A DNA stretch of 64,000 nucleotides from Pelomonas caseinilytica (GTDB taxonomy: Bacteria; Pseudomonadota; Gammaproteobacteria; Burkholderiales; Burkholderiaceae_C): NCBI RefSeq assembly GCF_021353235.1, contig NZ_JAJTWT010000017.1:1-64000 (forward strand), written 5' to 3'. The position numbers and the translations under genes were made by a program. A model generated the notes under the pieces. It made no database searches and was not told where the DNA came from. It worked only from the letters and a program-made list of their open reading frames with translations. The number at the start of each line of letters is the position of its first letter. The stretch's first letter is position 1. This document shows positions 23,355 through 34,976 of this stretch, in pieces.

Positions 23355-23450
23355 GCGGTCTCCCTTCGAAGTTTTCGCGGAAGCCTAGAGGGGCGTCGCG
23401 CCCGGCCTTGTAGGCCAACATGCCGAAATGACCGGCCCGCGGCGGGGACA

Positions 23451-24020
23451 ATGGCCGCCATGCAGCTCCTCAGCGTCAACACCGCTCGCGCCGAGCGCTT
23501 CGTCGCGATCGACGGCCAGAGCGTCGTCTCCGCCATCCGCAAGCGTCCCCGCGACGGCCGCATCGCCGTAGGCCCTCTGGGCCTGGAGGGCGACGAGCAG
23601 GCCGACCCCAGCGTCCACGGCGGTCTGGCCAAGGCGCTGTACGCCTATCCGCAGGAACACCGCGCCTTCTGGACGACGGTGCGCGGCCAGGCCCAGGTCG
23701 CGGGCGCCCTCGGGCCGGGCGACATGGGCGAGAACCTGACCCTGGCCGGCCTGCTCGAAAGCCAGGTCTGGCTGGGCGACGTCCTGGTGTTCCCGGACTG
23801 CGAGCTCGTCGTCTCCGAGCCCCGCTATCCCTGCTTCAAGTTCAACGCCCACATGGGCTTTAACCAGGCTTCCAAGCTGATGGCGCAAAGCGGCTATTGC
23901 GGCTTTTACCTGGCCGTGCGGCGCGAAGGTTCGATCGCCGCTGGCGAGACGTTCGAGCGCATTCCCGGCCCGCGCGAGGTCGGCCTCGTCGAGCTGTTCA
24001 AGGCGCGGATGAAGAAGTGA
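23451..24020 (+). CDS. MOSC-domain protein (YiiM-like)
   Basis: A 189-residue MOSC protein: [14 protein letters not shown] start, [18 protein letters not shown], the conserved [12 protein letters not shown] and the key cysteine in [12 protein letters not shown]. YiiM-type proteins bind molybdenum cofactor and reduce N-hydroxylated compounds. Two ATGs nine bases apart (23451 and 23460) are possible. The stop overlaps the next start (TGATG), so it is coupled to the beta-helix gene. Confidence 0.9.
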   Translation: MAAMQLLSVNTARAERFVAIDGQSVVSAIRKRPRDGRIAVGPLGLEGDEQADPSVHGGLAKALYAYPQEHRAFWTTVRGQAQVAGALGPGDMGENLTLAGLLESQVWLGDVLVFPDCELVVSEPRYPCFKFNAHMGFNQASKLMAQSGYCGFYLAVRREGSIAAGETFERIPGPREVGLVELFKARMKK

Positions 24021-25153
24021 TGCCCGGCCGCCGTTCCCTGCTCGCCGCGGCGGCGCTGGCGCCGCTGGCCGCGCGGGCCGCACCGGTGCTGCAGGTGGGG
24101 CCGGGCCGCGCGGTCAAGTCCCTGGCCGCGGCCGCCAGGCAGGCCCGCGACGGCATGGTGGTGGAGGTCGATGCCGGCGACTACGTGGCCGACGCCGCGA
24201 CCTGGCCCCAGCACGAACTCACGCTGCGCGCCGTGGGCGGACGGGTGCGGCTCATCGCCGCCGGGATCAACGCCCAGGGCAAGGGCCTGTTCGTGACGAC
24301 GGGCCGGCGCCAGCGCATCGAGGGCTTCGACTTCATCGGCGCGGCCGTGCCCGACCGCAATGGCGCGGGCATCCGGCTCGAAGCGGGCTCGCTGACCCTC
24401 GTCGACTGCAGCTTCCGCGACAACGAGAACGGCCTGCTGACGGCCAACGACGAGGCCATCGAGCTCGACATCGTGGACTGCGACTTCGGCCCCATCCTGC
24501 CCCGCGACGGCCGCACCCACAACCTCTACGTCGGCGCCATCCGGCGGCTGGCCGTCACCGGCAGCTGGTTCCACCACGGCCTGCACGGCCATCTGCTCAA
24601 GAGCCGCGCGGCCCTCAACCACATCCTCTACAACCGCCTGTCCGACGAGATCGGCGGGCGGGCGAGCTACGAGCTGGAGTTCCCCAACGGCGGCGTCGCC
24701 GTCGTGATGGGCAACCTCATCATGCAGAGCTCCACCACCGAGAACCCGCACGTGATCTCCTTCGGCGTCGAGGGCGCCACCTGGCCGCGCCAGGCCCTCT
24801 ATCTCGTCCACAACACCCTGGTGGACCAGTTGCCCAGCGGCGGCATCTGGCTGCGCGTCACGCCGCCCCAGGCCGAGGTCATGCTGGCCAACAACCTGCT
24901 CGTCGGCGCACCGCGCCTGGCCGCCGAAGGACACTGGACGCGGCGCGCCAACTTCAGCGCCGACTGGGACGAGTTCGTGCGCGCGGCGCGCGACGACTGG
25001 CGGCTCAAGCCCGGCTCCGAACTGCGCGGTCGGGCGCAGGACATGGGCGTGGCCGAAGGCCTGCGCCTCAGCCCCTCGCGGGAGTACCGGCACCCGCGCG
25101 GCAGCGTGGCCCTGGCCGGGCCGGCGCGCCACCCGGGCGCCTTCCAGTCCTGA
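24020..25153 (+). CDS. Secreted right-handed parallel beta-helix protein
   Basis: A 377-residue protein with an N-terminal signal ([20 protein letters not shown]) and then repeated short beta rungs (IEGFDFIGAAV, LTLVDCSFRDN, LDIVDCDFGPI, LYLVHNTLV), the pattern of pectate-lyase-like folds. No catalytic residues of a named lyase family can be assigned. The C-terminal tail (GSELRGRAQDMG) resembles the end of other beta-helix proteins. Its coupling to a MOSC gene has no obvious functional logic. Confidence 0.8.
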   Translation: MPGRRSLLAAAALAPLAARAAPVLQVGPGRAVKSLAAAARQARDGMVVEVDAGDYVADAATWPQHELTLRAVGGRVRLIAAGINAQGKGLFVTTGRRQRIEGFDFIGAAVPDRNGAGIRLEAGSLTLVDCSFRDNENGLLTANDEAIELDIVDCDFGPILPRDGRTHNLYVGAIRRLAVTGSWFHHGLHGHLLKSRAALNHILYNRLSDEIGGRASYELEFPNGGVAVVMGNLIMQSSTTENPHVISFGVEGATWPRQALYLVHNTLVDQLPSGGIWLRVTPPQAEVMLANNLLVGAPRLAAEGHWTRRANFSADWDEFVRAARDDWRLKPGSELRGRAQDMGVAEGLRLSPSREYRHPRGSVALAGPARHPGAFQS

Positions 25154-25159
25154 GCGGCG

Positions 25160-26248
25160 TCAGGCGTAGGCCTGGCGCGCCGTGGGGTAGTCGGTGTAGC
25201 CCGTGACGCCGCCTCCGTAGAAGGTGTCCTTCTGAGGCTGGGTCAACGGCAGGTCCTCGCGCAGCCGCTCGACCAGGTCGGGGTTGGCGATGAAGGGCCG
25301 GCCGATGGAGACGGCATCCGCCCGGCCGCTCGCCACGGCGTCGAGCGCCGCCGCGCGGTCGTAGCCGTTGTTGGCGATGTAGGGACCGCCGAAGCGGCGG
25401 CGCAGCTCGGCGTAGTCGAAGGGCACGTTGTCGCGCGCGCCGCCGGTGGCGCCCTCCACCACCTCCAGGAAGGCCAGTTTCAGCGGCGCGAGCCGGTCGG
25501 CGACGTGGTTGAACAGCGCCTGCGGATCGCTGTCCTGGCCGATGTCGTTGCTCGGCGTCACGGGCGACAGGCGCAGTGCCGTGCGGCCCGGGCCGATGGC
25601 CGCGGCGATGGCGGTCATCACTTCCACCAGCAGCCGAGCGCGGTTCTCGATGGAGCCGCCGTAGGCGTCGGTGCGGTCGTTGGCGCTGTCGCGCAGGAAC
25701 TGGTCGAGCAGGTAGCCGTTGGCGCCGTGGACCTCCACGCCGTCGAAGCCGGCCAGCATGGCGTTCTTCGCCGCCTGCACGTAGTCGGCGATCAGCGCCG
25801 GGATCTCGTCGGTGCGCAGGGCACGCGGCTCGTCGGTCGGCACGAGTTCGCCGTAGGCCGCGTAGGTGCGCGTCTTGGCGGCACGGGCGGTGGACGACAC
25901 GGGCTGCTGGCCGCCCGGCTGCAGGCTCTTCAGCGAGATGCGGCCCACGTGCCAGAGCTGCACGACGATCTTGCCGCCGGCGGCGTGCACGGCGTCGGTC
26001 ACCTGCTTCCAGGCGGCGATCTGCTCGGGGCTGTGGATGCCGGGGGTGTCGAAATAACCCTGGCCGTCGGGACGGATCTGGGTCGCCTCCGTGAGGATCA
26101 GCCCCGCCCCGGCGCGCTGCCGGTAGTACTCGACGTGCAGGGTGTTGGGCGTTTGCCGCGTGGCGCGGTTGCGCGTGAGCGGCGCCATGACGACGCGGTT
26201 GGCGAGTTCGATGTCGCCGAAGCGGGCGGGGTCGAAGAGGGTGGGCAT
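25160..26248 (-). CDS. Old Yellow Enzyme-type alkene reductase (NemA-like)
   Basis: A 362-residue FMN oxidoreductase with LFDPARFGDIELANRVVMAP at the start, LWHVGRIS, the substrate-binding HGANGYLLDQFL, and the FMN-phosphate loop near SIGRPFIANPDL. OYE enzymes reduce activated C=C bonds, nitro compounds or nitrate esters with NAD(P)H. It is convergent with the beta-helix gene (6-bp gap) and divergent from rlmJ. Confidence 0.93.
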   Translation of the reverse strand: MPTLFDPARFGDIELANRVVMAPLTRNRATRQTPNTLHVEYYRQRAGAGLILTEATQIRPDGQGYFDTPGIHSPEQIAAWKQVTDAVHAAGGKIVVQLWHVGRISLKSLQPGGQQPVSSTARAAKTRTYAAYGELVPTDEPRALRTDEIPALIADYVQAAKNAMLAGFDGVEVHGANGYLLDQFLRDSANDRTDAYGGSIENRARLLVEVMTAIAAAIGPGRTALRLSPVTPSNDIGQDSDPQALFNHVADRLAPLKLAFLEVVEGATGGARDNVPFDYAELRRRFGGPYIANNGYDRAAALDAVASGRADAVSIGRPFIANPDLVERLREDLPLTQPQKDTFYGGGVTGYTDYPTARQAYA

Positions 26249-26411
26249 GGTGGAAGGTGGCAGGAACTGCGAGGCGGCGAAGACTACGCACGCCGGCCCG
26301 CCCCTGCGGGCCGTGCGGTTGCCCGCGACTGTGATACATGCGCCGAGCGCGCTGTTTGCGCTGACTCAAGGCTTGGCGTCTTGCGCGCCGCGTGTTGGCG
26401 ACAATCGGGCC

Positions 26412-27266
26412 ATGCTCGCCTACCGCCACGCCTTTCATGCCGGCAACCATGCCGACGTCCTCAAGCACCTCGTGCTGACCCGCGTGCTGCGCTACATGGG
26501 CGAAAAGGACAAGCCCTACACCCTCGTCGACACGCATGCCGGCGCGGGCGGCTATTCGGTCGAGGGCCGCTACGCGCAGAAGAACGCCGAGTACGCCACC
26601 GGCATCGCGCGCCTGTACGACAGCTCCGACCTGCCCGAGCCGCTGGCCGATTACGTGAGCCTGGTGCGGGCCTTCAATCCCGACGGCCAACTCCGCCAGT
26701 ACCCCGGCTCGCCGGCCATCGCCAACATGCTGCTGCGCCCGACCGACCGGCTGCGCGCCTACGAGCTGCACCCAACCGACCACCGCATCCTGGCCAGCTA
26801 TCTCGAAGGCCGGCCCAGCACCCAGGTCAGCGACCGCGACGGCTTCGCTGCCATCAAGGGCGAGCTGCCCTCGCCGACGCGGCGGGCGGCGCTGTTGATG
26901 GATCCTCCCTACGAGCTCAAGACCGACTACGTGAAGGTGCTGTCGGCCCTGCGCGAGGCGCTGGAGCGCGCGCCGGACACGGTGGTCATGGTCTGGTACC
27001 CGCAGCTGCAGCGGCTCGAATCGACCCAATTGGCCACCCGGCTCAAGGCCAGCGCCGACGCCCTGGCCAAGAAGGGCTGGCTGCACGTGCGCCTGACGGT
27101 GGCTCAGGCGGACGAGCGCGGCTTCGGCATGCAGGGCAGCGGCATGTTCGTCGCCAACCCGCCTTTCACCTTGCACGATGAGCTGGCGGAGTGCCTGCCG
27201 CTGTTGGTGGAGAGGTTGGGGCATTACGACGGGGCGAGTTATGTGCTGGAGCAGAAGGTGGTGTGA
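26412..27266 (+). CDS. rlmJ: 23S rRNA (adenine2030-N6)-methyltransferase RlmJ
   Basis: A 284-residue RlmJ starting MLAYRHAFHAGNHADVLKH, the family signature. The SAM site is in LVDTHAGAGGY and the catalytic motif is DPPYE (LLMDPPYELK). RlmJ methylates A2030 of 23S rRNA. It is followed by the composite repeat at 27.3 kb. Confidence 0.95.
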   Translation: MLAYRHAFHAGNHADVLKHLVLTRVLRYMGEKDKPYTLVDTHAGAGGYSVEGRYAQKNAEYATGIARLYDSSDLPEPLADYVSLVRAFNPDGQLRQYPGSPAIANMLLRPTDRLRAYELHPTDHRILASYLEGRPSTQVSDRDGFAAIKGELPSPTRRAALLMDPPYELKTDYVKVLSALREALERAPDTVVMVWYPQLQRLESTQLATRLKASADALAKKGWLHVRLTVAQADERGFGMQGSGMFVANPPFTLHDELAECLPLLVERLGHYDGASYVLEQKVV

Positions 27267-27275
27267 GGGGGCCTT

Positions 27276-27985
27276 TTGCGGTTCGTTGAGTCGGTTGGTG
27301 GCGTGCTTTTGCGTGAGGCCTTTGCAACTCGGTGCTTTTTAGGTTGGTTGCTTTTGCTGAGAGCCTTTGCGACTCTCTGCACCGCCGCGGGAATCCGCCC
27401 CGCGAGGGCGGGTAACTTTTCTCTGTCGGCGCCAGAGAAAAGTCACCAAAAGAGAGGCGCTTTAAAGCGAGCCCTCTGGCGCGCTTAACGCTCAGCCCGG
27501 GCAACAGGCGACCCGCTTCGCTCTCGCCACTGTCCTTGTGACGAGCCCGATGCCTCCACCGTCCGTGCGCCTAACGTCGGCTGCACGCCGAACTCACGAG
27601 TTGAACGCAAGCGCCGCTCGGGCGGCGCGTCGTGGCGTGTGGTGCCTTCATTGGTGAGCCCGGCGTGCAGCCGGCGTTAACCGGCGTGAAGGTCCGATGC
27701 GTGGTGCTCGGCATAGGGACAGCGGCGAGAGCGCAGCGGGTCGCCTCTCGGCGCTTCTTGGCGTTCAACGCATCAGGGCGCTGGATTTAGAGCGCCTCTT
27801 CTTTGGTGACTTTCTTCTGGCGCGACAGAAGAAAGTTACCCGCCCTCGCGGGGCGGATTCCCGCGGCGGTGCACCGAGTCGAAAGGCTCGACGCAAAAGC
27901 CACCCGACCAAAGCCAATGCACCGAGTCGAAAGGCTCTCAGCAAAGCAGCCCGACCGAAACCGCACCGACCCGCAACGGCTCGTC
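27276..27985. repeat. Composite inverted repeat element I
   Basis: Two inexact inverted arms of about 150 bp enclose a core of about 280 bp. The left arm contains TAACTTTTCTCTGTCGGCGC and the right arm its complement-like GCGCGACAGAAGAAAGTTACC; each arm is itself a hairpin. The flanks carry GCACCGAGTCGAAAGGCTC motifs. The same structure in opposite orientation occurs at 57325-57960. No conserved coding frame is shared between copies. The core includes an attC-like dyad at 27569-27682. Confidence 0.8.
27569..27682. repeat. attC-like imperfect palindrome in element I
   Basis: GCCTAACGTCGGCTGCACGC at the left faces GCGTGCAGCCGGCGTTAACC at the right. The ends resemble integron R'' (RYYYAAC) and R' (GTTRRRY) boxes, and the total of 114 nt with a GC-rich internal hairpin fits larger chromosomal attC sites. 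No integrase is in the window. The same dyad occurs in element II. Confidence 0.4.
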
Positions 27986-28051
27986 AACCCGAGCAGTCCC
28001 AGCCCGCCCCGCTGATTTAAGCTGCGCCCCGTCCTTCACCCCAGCCCCCGC

Positions 28052-29041
28052 ATGAGCGACAGCAGCAAACCCGTCACGATGGAGCAGATCGCCGCGCTCG
28101 CCGGCGTCTCCACCATCACGGTCTCGCGGGCGCTGCGTGACAGCCCCTCCGTGACGCCCGCCACGCGCGAGCGCATCAAGACGCTGGCCGAAGCCGCCGG
28201 CTACCGCTTCAACCACCACGCCCGCAACCTGCGCCTGCGCCGCAGCCACATGGTCGCCGTCATGCTGGAGATGCAGCCCGACGCCGACCGCCCCATGACC
28301 GATGCCTACCCGCTGCAGCTGCTCGGCGGCATCACCCAGGAGCTGACCTCGCGCGGCTACAGCGTGCTGCTGTCGGCCATGCAGAGCCCCGGCCAGGGCA
28401 TGGCCGCCTCGGCCGACGGCCTCATCCTGCTCGGCCAGGGCGCCAACGGCTCGGCGGTGAAGTCGGCCGCGGCCATGGGCCTGCCCCTGGTCGTCTGGGG
28501 CGCCGAGCACGGCCGGGGTGACGCCATCGTCGTCGGCGGCGACAACGCCCACGGCGGCGCCAGCGCGGCCGAACGGCTGCTGGCCCTGGGCCGGCGCGAG
28601 CTGCTCTTCCTGGGCGACGTGCGCCACGCCGAGATCCGCGACCGCCAGCAGGGCTTCGTCAAGGCGCTCAAGCGGGCCGGCCTCAAGGCCCAGACGCTCA
28701 CGCCCGCGGCCTTCACCTTCGGCGCCGGCTTCACCGCCGTGCAATCCCACCTCGCCAAGGGCGGCAGGGCCCCAGACGGTCTGTTCGCCGCCAGCGACCT
28801 GCTGGCCATGGGCGCCGTGCGCGCCTTCACCGACGCCGGCCTGGCCGTGCCCGACGCCGTCTCCGTCATCGGCTACGACGACTCCCCCGCCGCCCAGAGC
28901 TTCGCGCCGCCCCTCACCAGCGTGCGCCAGGACTGGCACCACGGCGGCGTGCTGCTGGCGCGCAAGGTGCTGGACCTCATCGCCGGCCAGGACACCGCCA
29001 GCGAGATCATGCCGACCGAACTCGTCGTTCGGTCGACCTGA
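28052..29041 (+). CDS. LacI-family transcriptional regulator
   Basis: A 329-residue regulator. The N-terminal helix-turn-helix is canonical ([20 protein letters not shown]), the hinge helix [16 protein letters not shown] follows, then a periplasmic-binding-protein-like sugar domain ending [20 protein letters not shown]. The usual order suggests a GntR-like sugar or sugar-acid regulator, but no sugar genes adjoin it. It begins 66 bp past the composite repeat. Confidence 0.92.
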   Translation: MSDSSKPVTMEQIAALAGVSTITVSRALRDSPSVTPATRERIKTLAEAAGYRFNHHARNLRLRRSHMVAVMLEMQPDADRPMTDAYPLQLLGGITQELTSRGYSVLLSAMQSPGQGMAASADGLILLGQGANGSAVKSAAAMGLPLVVWGAEHGRGDAIVVGGDNAHGGASAAERLLALGRRELLFLGDVRHAEIRDRQQGFVKALKRAGLKAQTLTPAAFTFGAGFTAVQSHLAKGGRAPDGLFAASDLLAMGAVRAFTDAGLAVPDAVSVIGYDDSPAAQSFAPPLTSVRQDWHHGGVLLARKVLDLIAGQDTASEIMPTELVVRST

Positions 29042-29070
29042 GGCGGCCGCCGGGCGGACAATCGCCGCCC

Positions 29071-29832
29071 ATGAGCACACAAGACCTCTCCGACGCCGAG
29101 TTCGCCGAACTCGACGAACTCCTCGCCGCCACGCCCGCGCCCCTGCAGCCGCTGGACGCCTCGATGCTGGACGGCTACCTGTGCGGCGTCATCGTGCAGC
29201 CCCGCCTCATCGAGATCGACGAGTGGCTGCCCAACATCTTCGACTACGACGGCGGCCGCCTGCCCGAGAGCGTCGACGCCACCTGGCTGGACCGGCTGAC
29301 CCAGCTCGTCGAGCGGCGCCACGCCGCCCTCAACCGCGGCCTCGTCGAGGACGGCTGGTTCGATCCCGTCATCCTCGACATCGACGAGGCGCAGACCCCC
29401 GAACCCATGCCCGAGGACGCCACCGAGGAGGAGCGGGCCGCCCGCGAGAGCTATGACGCCCTCGGGCCCATCTCGCGCGCCCTCATGCCCTGGGTGGCCG
29501 GCTTCCAGCACGCGGCCCTGTGCTTCCCCGAGCTGGCCGACCTGCCCGACGACGCCATCGCCGCCGCCCTGGCGCGGCTGTACCGCCACCTGCCGGCCGA
29601 GACGCCCGAGGAGAAGGAGGTCGTCGCCACGCTGGATCGCGAGCACCCGCTCAAGGACCTGGACGACGCCATCGAGGAACTGGTCGTCACGGTCGCCGAC
29701 CTGGCCGACCTCACCGAACAGGAGCGCTATCGCGTCGAGACCATCCGGCGCGACACGCCCAAGGTTGGCCGCAACGACCCCTGCCCCTGCGGCTCGGGGC
29801 GCAAGTACAAGCAATGCCATGGCAGCAACTGA
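29071..29832 (+). CDS. UPF0149 (YecA/YgfB) family protein with C-terminal SEC-C motif
   Basis: A 253-residue acidic protein with the YecA-type core ([35 protein letters not shown]) and a complete SEC-C zinc motif at the end: [19 protein letters not shown]. The function is not established. It gives the intact version of the motif that is frameshifted in the two island SEC-C copies. It starts 29 bp after lacI and may be co-transcribed. Confidence 0.92.
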   Translation: MSTQDLSDAEFAELDELLAATPAPLQPLDASMLDGYLCGVIVQPRLIEIDEWLPNIFDYDGGRLPESVDATWLDRLTQLVERRHAALNRGLVEDGWFDPVILDIDEAQTPEPMPEDATEEERAARESYDALGPISRALMPWVAGFQHAALCFPELADLPDDAIAAALARLYRHLPAETPEEKEVVATLDREHPLKDLDDAIEELVVTVADLADLTEQERYRVETIRRDTPKVGRNDPCPCGSGRKYKQCHGSN

Positions 29833-29886
29833 GGCACCGAGGGCCAGGCGGCCGGCACCTGGCGCCCGGCCCGGTGCCCGACTGAC

Positions 29887-30654
29887 TTGAAGCTGCAACT
29901 GCTGTCCGACCTGCACCTTGAGACCGAGTCCTACCCGCCCGTGCCGGCTCCGGGCGCGGAAGTGCTGGTGCTGGCGGGCGACATCGACACCACCTGGCGC
30001 AGCCTCGAGCTCTTCCGCGGCTGGCCGGTGCCGGTGCTCTTCGTGCCGGGCAACCACGAGTTCGACGGCCGCGACGTGGACGAGGCCCGCGAGGCGCTGC
30101 GCCGCCACGTGCAGGCGCTGGGCCTGCGCATGCTCGATGACGAGTCCGTCGTGCTGACCGATGCCCAGGGCCGGCGCGTGCGCTTCGTCGGCTGCACGCG
30201 CTGGTGCGACTTCGACGCCTTCGGGCCTTCGGGCCGCGAGCGGGCCATGCGGGCCGGCGGCTACTTCCAGAAGGTGATGAAAGCCACCCGGCATGGCCAG
30301 CCGTTCGACGTGGACGCCGTGCGCGCCCTGGCGCTGGAAAGCCGGGCCTGGCTGGCCATGGAGCTGGCCCGCGCCGGCGACTGGGACGCCACGGTCGCCA
30401 TCACCCACTTCGCGCCCAGCCTCAAGAGCGCCGACCCCCGCTACGGCCGCCAGCCCGGCACGGCCAGCTTCTGCAACGACGACGAAGACCTGCTGCCGTG
30501 GGCGCAGCTCTGGCTGCACGGCCACCTGCACTGCCGGCACGACTACCGGCTGGGCGGCAAGCGCATCGTCAGCAACGCGCGCGGCCACGTGCGCAAGGGC
30601 GAGGCCGACGGCTTCGACGGCTTGCGCGTCACGGAGGTGTTCGCTTCGGCCTGA
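29887..30654 (+). CDS. Calcineurin-like metallophosphoesterase
   Basis: A 255-residue protein with the metallophosphoesterase motifs in order: SDLHLE, AGDID, GNHEFDGRD, THFAP and LHGHLH. The frame opens with TTG at 29887; no ATG is close, so a TTG start is accepted. Substrate unknown. Its 3' end overlaps the convergent transporter gene by 26 bp. Confidence 0.9.
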   Translation: MKLQLLSDLHLETESYPPVPAPGAEVLVLAGDIDTTWRSLELFRGWPVPVLFVPGNHEFDGRDVDEAREALRRHVQALGLRMLDDESVVLTDAQGRRVRFVGCTRWCDFDAFGPSGRERAMRAGGYFQKVMKATRHGQPFDVDAVRALALESRAWLAMELARAGDWDATVAITHFAPSLKSADPRYGRQPGTASFCNDDEDLLPWAQLWLHGHLHCRHDYRLGGKRIVSNARGHVRKGEADGFDGLRVTEVFASA

Positions 30655-31597
30655 TGCGCAACGCCCAGGCCACGCCGGCCACCAGCAGGGCCACGCCCGC
30701 CAGGGTCAGCGGCGACGGCTGGCGGCCCGTCCAGGCAAAGGCATAGGCCAAGGCGGCGAGCGTCTCGAAGACGATGAGCTGGCCCGACAGCGAGGTCGGC
30801 AGCCGCTGGCTCGCCTCGTTCCAGCACAGCGTGCCCAGCCACGACGAGCACAGCCCCACGGCCAGCATCAGGCCGACGTAGGCCAGCGGCCGGTCGCCGA
30901 GTGGGAAGGCCTGGCCGGCCTGCGTCAGCGTGCCCGGCGCGGCCAGGTGCACCAGGGTCAGCAGCAGGGCGCCCGCCAGCGCCATGGGCAGCGTCACCAT
31001 GCCCTGGGCCGTGGCCCAGGCCCGCGGGCTGCGGTCCGCATGGGCGCGCAGCCAGTCGGCGTTGCGGATGGGATACCAGGTCCAGCAGGCCACCGCCAGC
31101 ACGGCCAGGCCGGCCCCTTCGGCGTAGCGGCGCGGGTCGCCGGCCTGGGCCTGAAGGGCGCGCAGCTCCTCGCGGTTGACGCAGGCCAGCCCGGCGGCGA
31201 TGAGGGCCAGCGAGGGCGCCAGCTTGCGCCATGGCAGGTGGCCGTCGCGCACGCGGTTGCGGTGGTTGGCGCAGACGGCGATGACGACGGGCAGCGTGCC
31301 GATGATCATGGTCGGCAGCGGCGCGCCGGCGCGCTGGATGGCGGCCGACAGGCAGAGGTAGTACAGGAAGTTGCCCACCAGGCTGAGCCGGGCGGCCTCC
31401 CACCAGTCGGCCGCCTGCAGCTCGCGCAGCGGCCGGCGGTCCAGTGCCAGGCCCAGGGGCAGGGCGATCAGCCCGAAGGCCAGGTAGCGGCCCACCGTCA
31501 GCTGGGCGGGGGCATAGCCGGGCAGCATCACGGGCGCCACGAACACCAGCCCCCACATCAGCCCGGCGGCGAGGGCGAACAACAGACCGAAGAGCAT
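30629..31597 (-). CDS. DMT-superfamily (EamA) transporter
   Basis: A 322-residue protein with ten hydrophobic segments in two EamA-type halves (MLFGLLFALAAGLMWGLVFV at the start; LMLAVGLCSSWLGTLCWNEA and AGVALLVAGVAWAL at the end). DMT exporters move amino acids or other small metabolites; the substrate is unknown. It overlaps the metallophosphoesterase gene tail to tail and lies 37 bp beyond glpD on the same strand. Confidence 0.9.
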   Translation of the reverse strand: MLFGLLFALAAGLMWGLVFVAPVMLPGYAPAQLTVGRYLAFGLIALPLGLALDRRPLRELQAADWWEAARLSLVGNFLYYLCLSAAIQRAGAPLPTMIIGTLPVVIAVCANHRNRVRDGHLPWRKLAPSLALIAAGLACVNREELRALQAQAGDPRRYAEGAGLAVLAVACWTWYPIRNADWLRAHADRSPRAWATAQGMVTLPMALAGALLLTLVHLAAPGTLTQAGQAFPLGDRPLAYVGLMLAVGLCSSWLGTLCWNEASQRLPTSLSGQLIVFETLAALAYAFAWTGRQPSPLTLAGVALLVAGVAWALRIRPKRTPP

Positions 31598-31634
31598 GGC
31601 CGCATCATCGGGGATGGCGGCGGCCGGGGCCGGC

Positions 31635-33107
31635 TCAGAACCGCGCGGCCACGGCGGCGCGCTGCGCGGCGTCGTAGTGCAGGCCGAGCTTGCTGCGCCG
31701 CCACAGCACGTCCTCCGCGCTGCGCGCCCATTCGCGCTCCACCAGGTGGCGCAGTTCGGCCTCGAACAGGCCCGGCGCGACCTCGCCGCCCGGCGATGCC
31801 AGCAGGGCCGGCGCCTCGCTGCCGTAGGCGAAGGCCAGCCGCGCGACGGTGGCCGCATCCACGCGCGGATGGCGGGACTGCAGCTCCGCGGCGAAGCCGG
31901 CGATGTCCACGCCATGCCGGCCGAGGTCGCCGCCGGGCAGGCGGGCGCCGTGCGTCCAGGGCCGGCGGGCGTCGCCCAGCAGGGCGCCGAGCTGGCCGGC
32001 GCCGTCCTCGGCCAGCTTGCGGTAGGTCGTGAGCTTGCCGCCCCAGACGTTGAGCAGCGGCGCACCGCCGGCCGCGTCCGCCTCGAGCAGGTAGTCGCGC
32101 GTCACGCTCGAGGCCGAGCCGCCTTCGTCCAGCAGCGGCCGCACGCCGGCATAGCTCCACAGCACGTCCGCCGGCCGCACCGGCTCGGCGAGATAACGGC
32201 TGGCCTGCTCGCAGAGGTAGTCCACCTCGGCCGCGTCGATGGCGGCGCGCCCGGGCGGGTCCTCGTGCTCGGGCAGCTCGACGTCCGTCGTGCCGATCAG
32301 CGTGAACCGGCCCTGGTAGGGGATGGCGAAGAGGATGCGGCCGTCCGCGTTCTGGAAGATGTAGGCATGGTCGTGCGCGAAACGCGCGGCCACGACGATG
32401 TGGCTGCCCTTGACCAGGCGCAGGCCTCGCGCCGCCAGCGGCTGCCCGGCGGCACCTTGCGCGTGGTCGCGCAGGAAGCGCTCGGCCCAGGGCCCCGCGG
32501 CGTTGACCAGGGCGCGGCTGCGCAGGCGGCGCCCGCCCTGCAGCGCCAGTTCCCAGGCCTCGGCGCCGCGCACGGCGCGCGTGACGGCACAGCGCGTCAG
32601 CACCTCGGCGCCGCGGGCCCGCGCATCCTGGGCGTTGGCGACGACGAGGCGGGCGTCGTCCACCCAGCCGTCGGAGTAGGCGAAGCCGCGCGTGAACTCG
32701 GGCTTGAGCGGCGCGCCATAGACGCTGCCCCGCAAGCGCAGGCCCTGCGAGCCGGGCAGCAGCTCGCGGCGGGCCAGGTGGTCGTAGAGGAAGAGCCCGA
32801 TGCGGATCATCCAGGCCGGCCGCAGGTGCGGCGCATGCGGCAGCACGAAGCGCAGCGGCTGGATGAGGTGGGGCGCGCTGCGCAGCAGCACCTCGCGCTC
32901 CTGCAGGGCCTTGCGCACCAGCGAGAACTCGTAGGTCTCCAGGTAGCGCAGGCCGCCGTGCACCAGCTTGGTCGAGGCGGAGGAGGTGTGTGCCGCCAGG
33001 TCGTCACGTTCGGCCAGCAGCACGCGCCAGCCACGGCCGGCCAGGTCCCGCGCCAGGCCGGTACCGTTGATGCCGCCTCCCACCACCACGACGTCAAAAT
33101 CGTCCAT
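31635..33107 (-). CDS. glpD: Aerobic glycerol-3-phosphate dehydrogenase GlpD
   Basis: A 490-residue FAD enzyme with the dinucleotide-binding start FDVVVVGGGINGTGLARDLA and the family segments STKLVHGGLRYLE, VLWSYAGVRPLL and VWGGKLTTYRKLAE. It oxidises glycerol-3-phosphate to dihydroxyacetone phosphate and passes electrons to quinone. It is head to head with glpK, with 13 bp between the start codons. Confidence 0.96.
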   Translation of the reverse strand: MDDFDVVVVGGGINGTGLARDLAGRGWRVLLAERDDLAAHTSSASTKLVHGGLRYLETYEFSLVRKALQEREVLLRSAPHLIQPLRFVLPHAPHLRPAWMIRIGLFLYDHLARRELLPGSQGLRLRGSVYGAPLKPEFTRGFAYSDGWVDDARLVVANAQDARARGAEVLTRCAVTRAVRGAEAWELALQGGRRLRSRALVNAAGPWAERFLRDHAQGAAGQPLAARGLRLVKGSHIVVAARFAHDHAYIFQNADGRILFAIPYQGRFTLIGTTDVELPEHEDPPGRAAIDAAEVDYLCEQASRYLAEPVRPADVLWSYAGVRPLLDEGGSASSVTRDYLLEADAAGGAPLLNVWGGKLTTYRKLAEDGAGQLGALLGDARRPWTHGARLPGGDLGRHGVDIAGFAAELQSRHPRVDAATVARLAFAYGSEAPALLASPGGEVAPGLFEAELRHLVEREWARSAEDVLWRRSKLGLHYDAAQRAAVAARF

Positions 33108-33120
33108 GCAACCACTCTAA

Positions 33121-34592
<1,472 letters not shown>

Positions 34593-34596
<4 letters not shown>

Positions 34597-34910
34597 ACGG
34601 CTTCGGCGCCGCCGCTGCTCTCCTGGGCCAGCAGCACGAACAGGACGATCCAGCCGACCAGCGGCACCAGGGCGATCAGCTGCCACCAGCCGCTGCGGCC
34701 GGTGTCGTGCAGCCGCCGCGTGGCCGCGGCGAGGGAAGGCAGCAGGGTGCCGATGGCGAAGACGCCCGACAGGGCGTGGCTCACATAGGACAGCGCGGCC
34801 GAACCGAGCAAGATGAAGAGGAAGAACCACCAGTACTCGGAGCGACTCGCACGGCCGCTGAAGTCGGCGTATTTCTTGAAGCAGATCTGGATCGATTCCT
34901 GGAAGGTCAT
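34593..34910 (-). CDS. DUF805 small membrane protein
   Basis: A 105-residue protein with three to four hydrophobic segments and the DUF805 signatures [13 protein letters not shown] and [12 protein letters not shown]. Function unknown; the family includes YhaH and YhaI. The stop overlaps the convergent glpK stop by 4 bp. Confidence 0.92.
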
Positions 34911-34976
34911 GTCCTCATCCCGGGAGGTGGTGATGCCGGGTGCATGCTAGGGCCAGGCGCCGCCGCCCGCACCCCC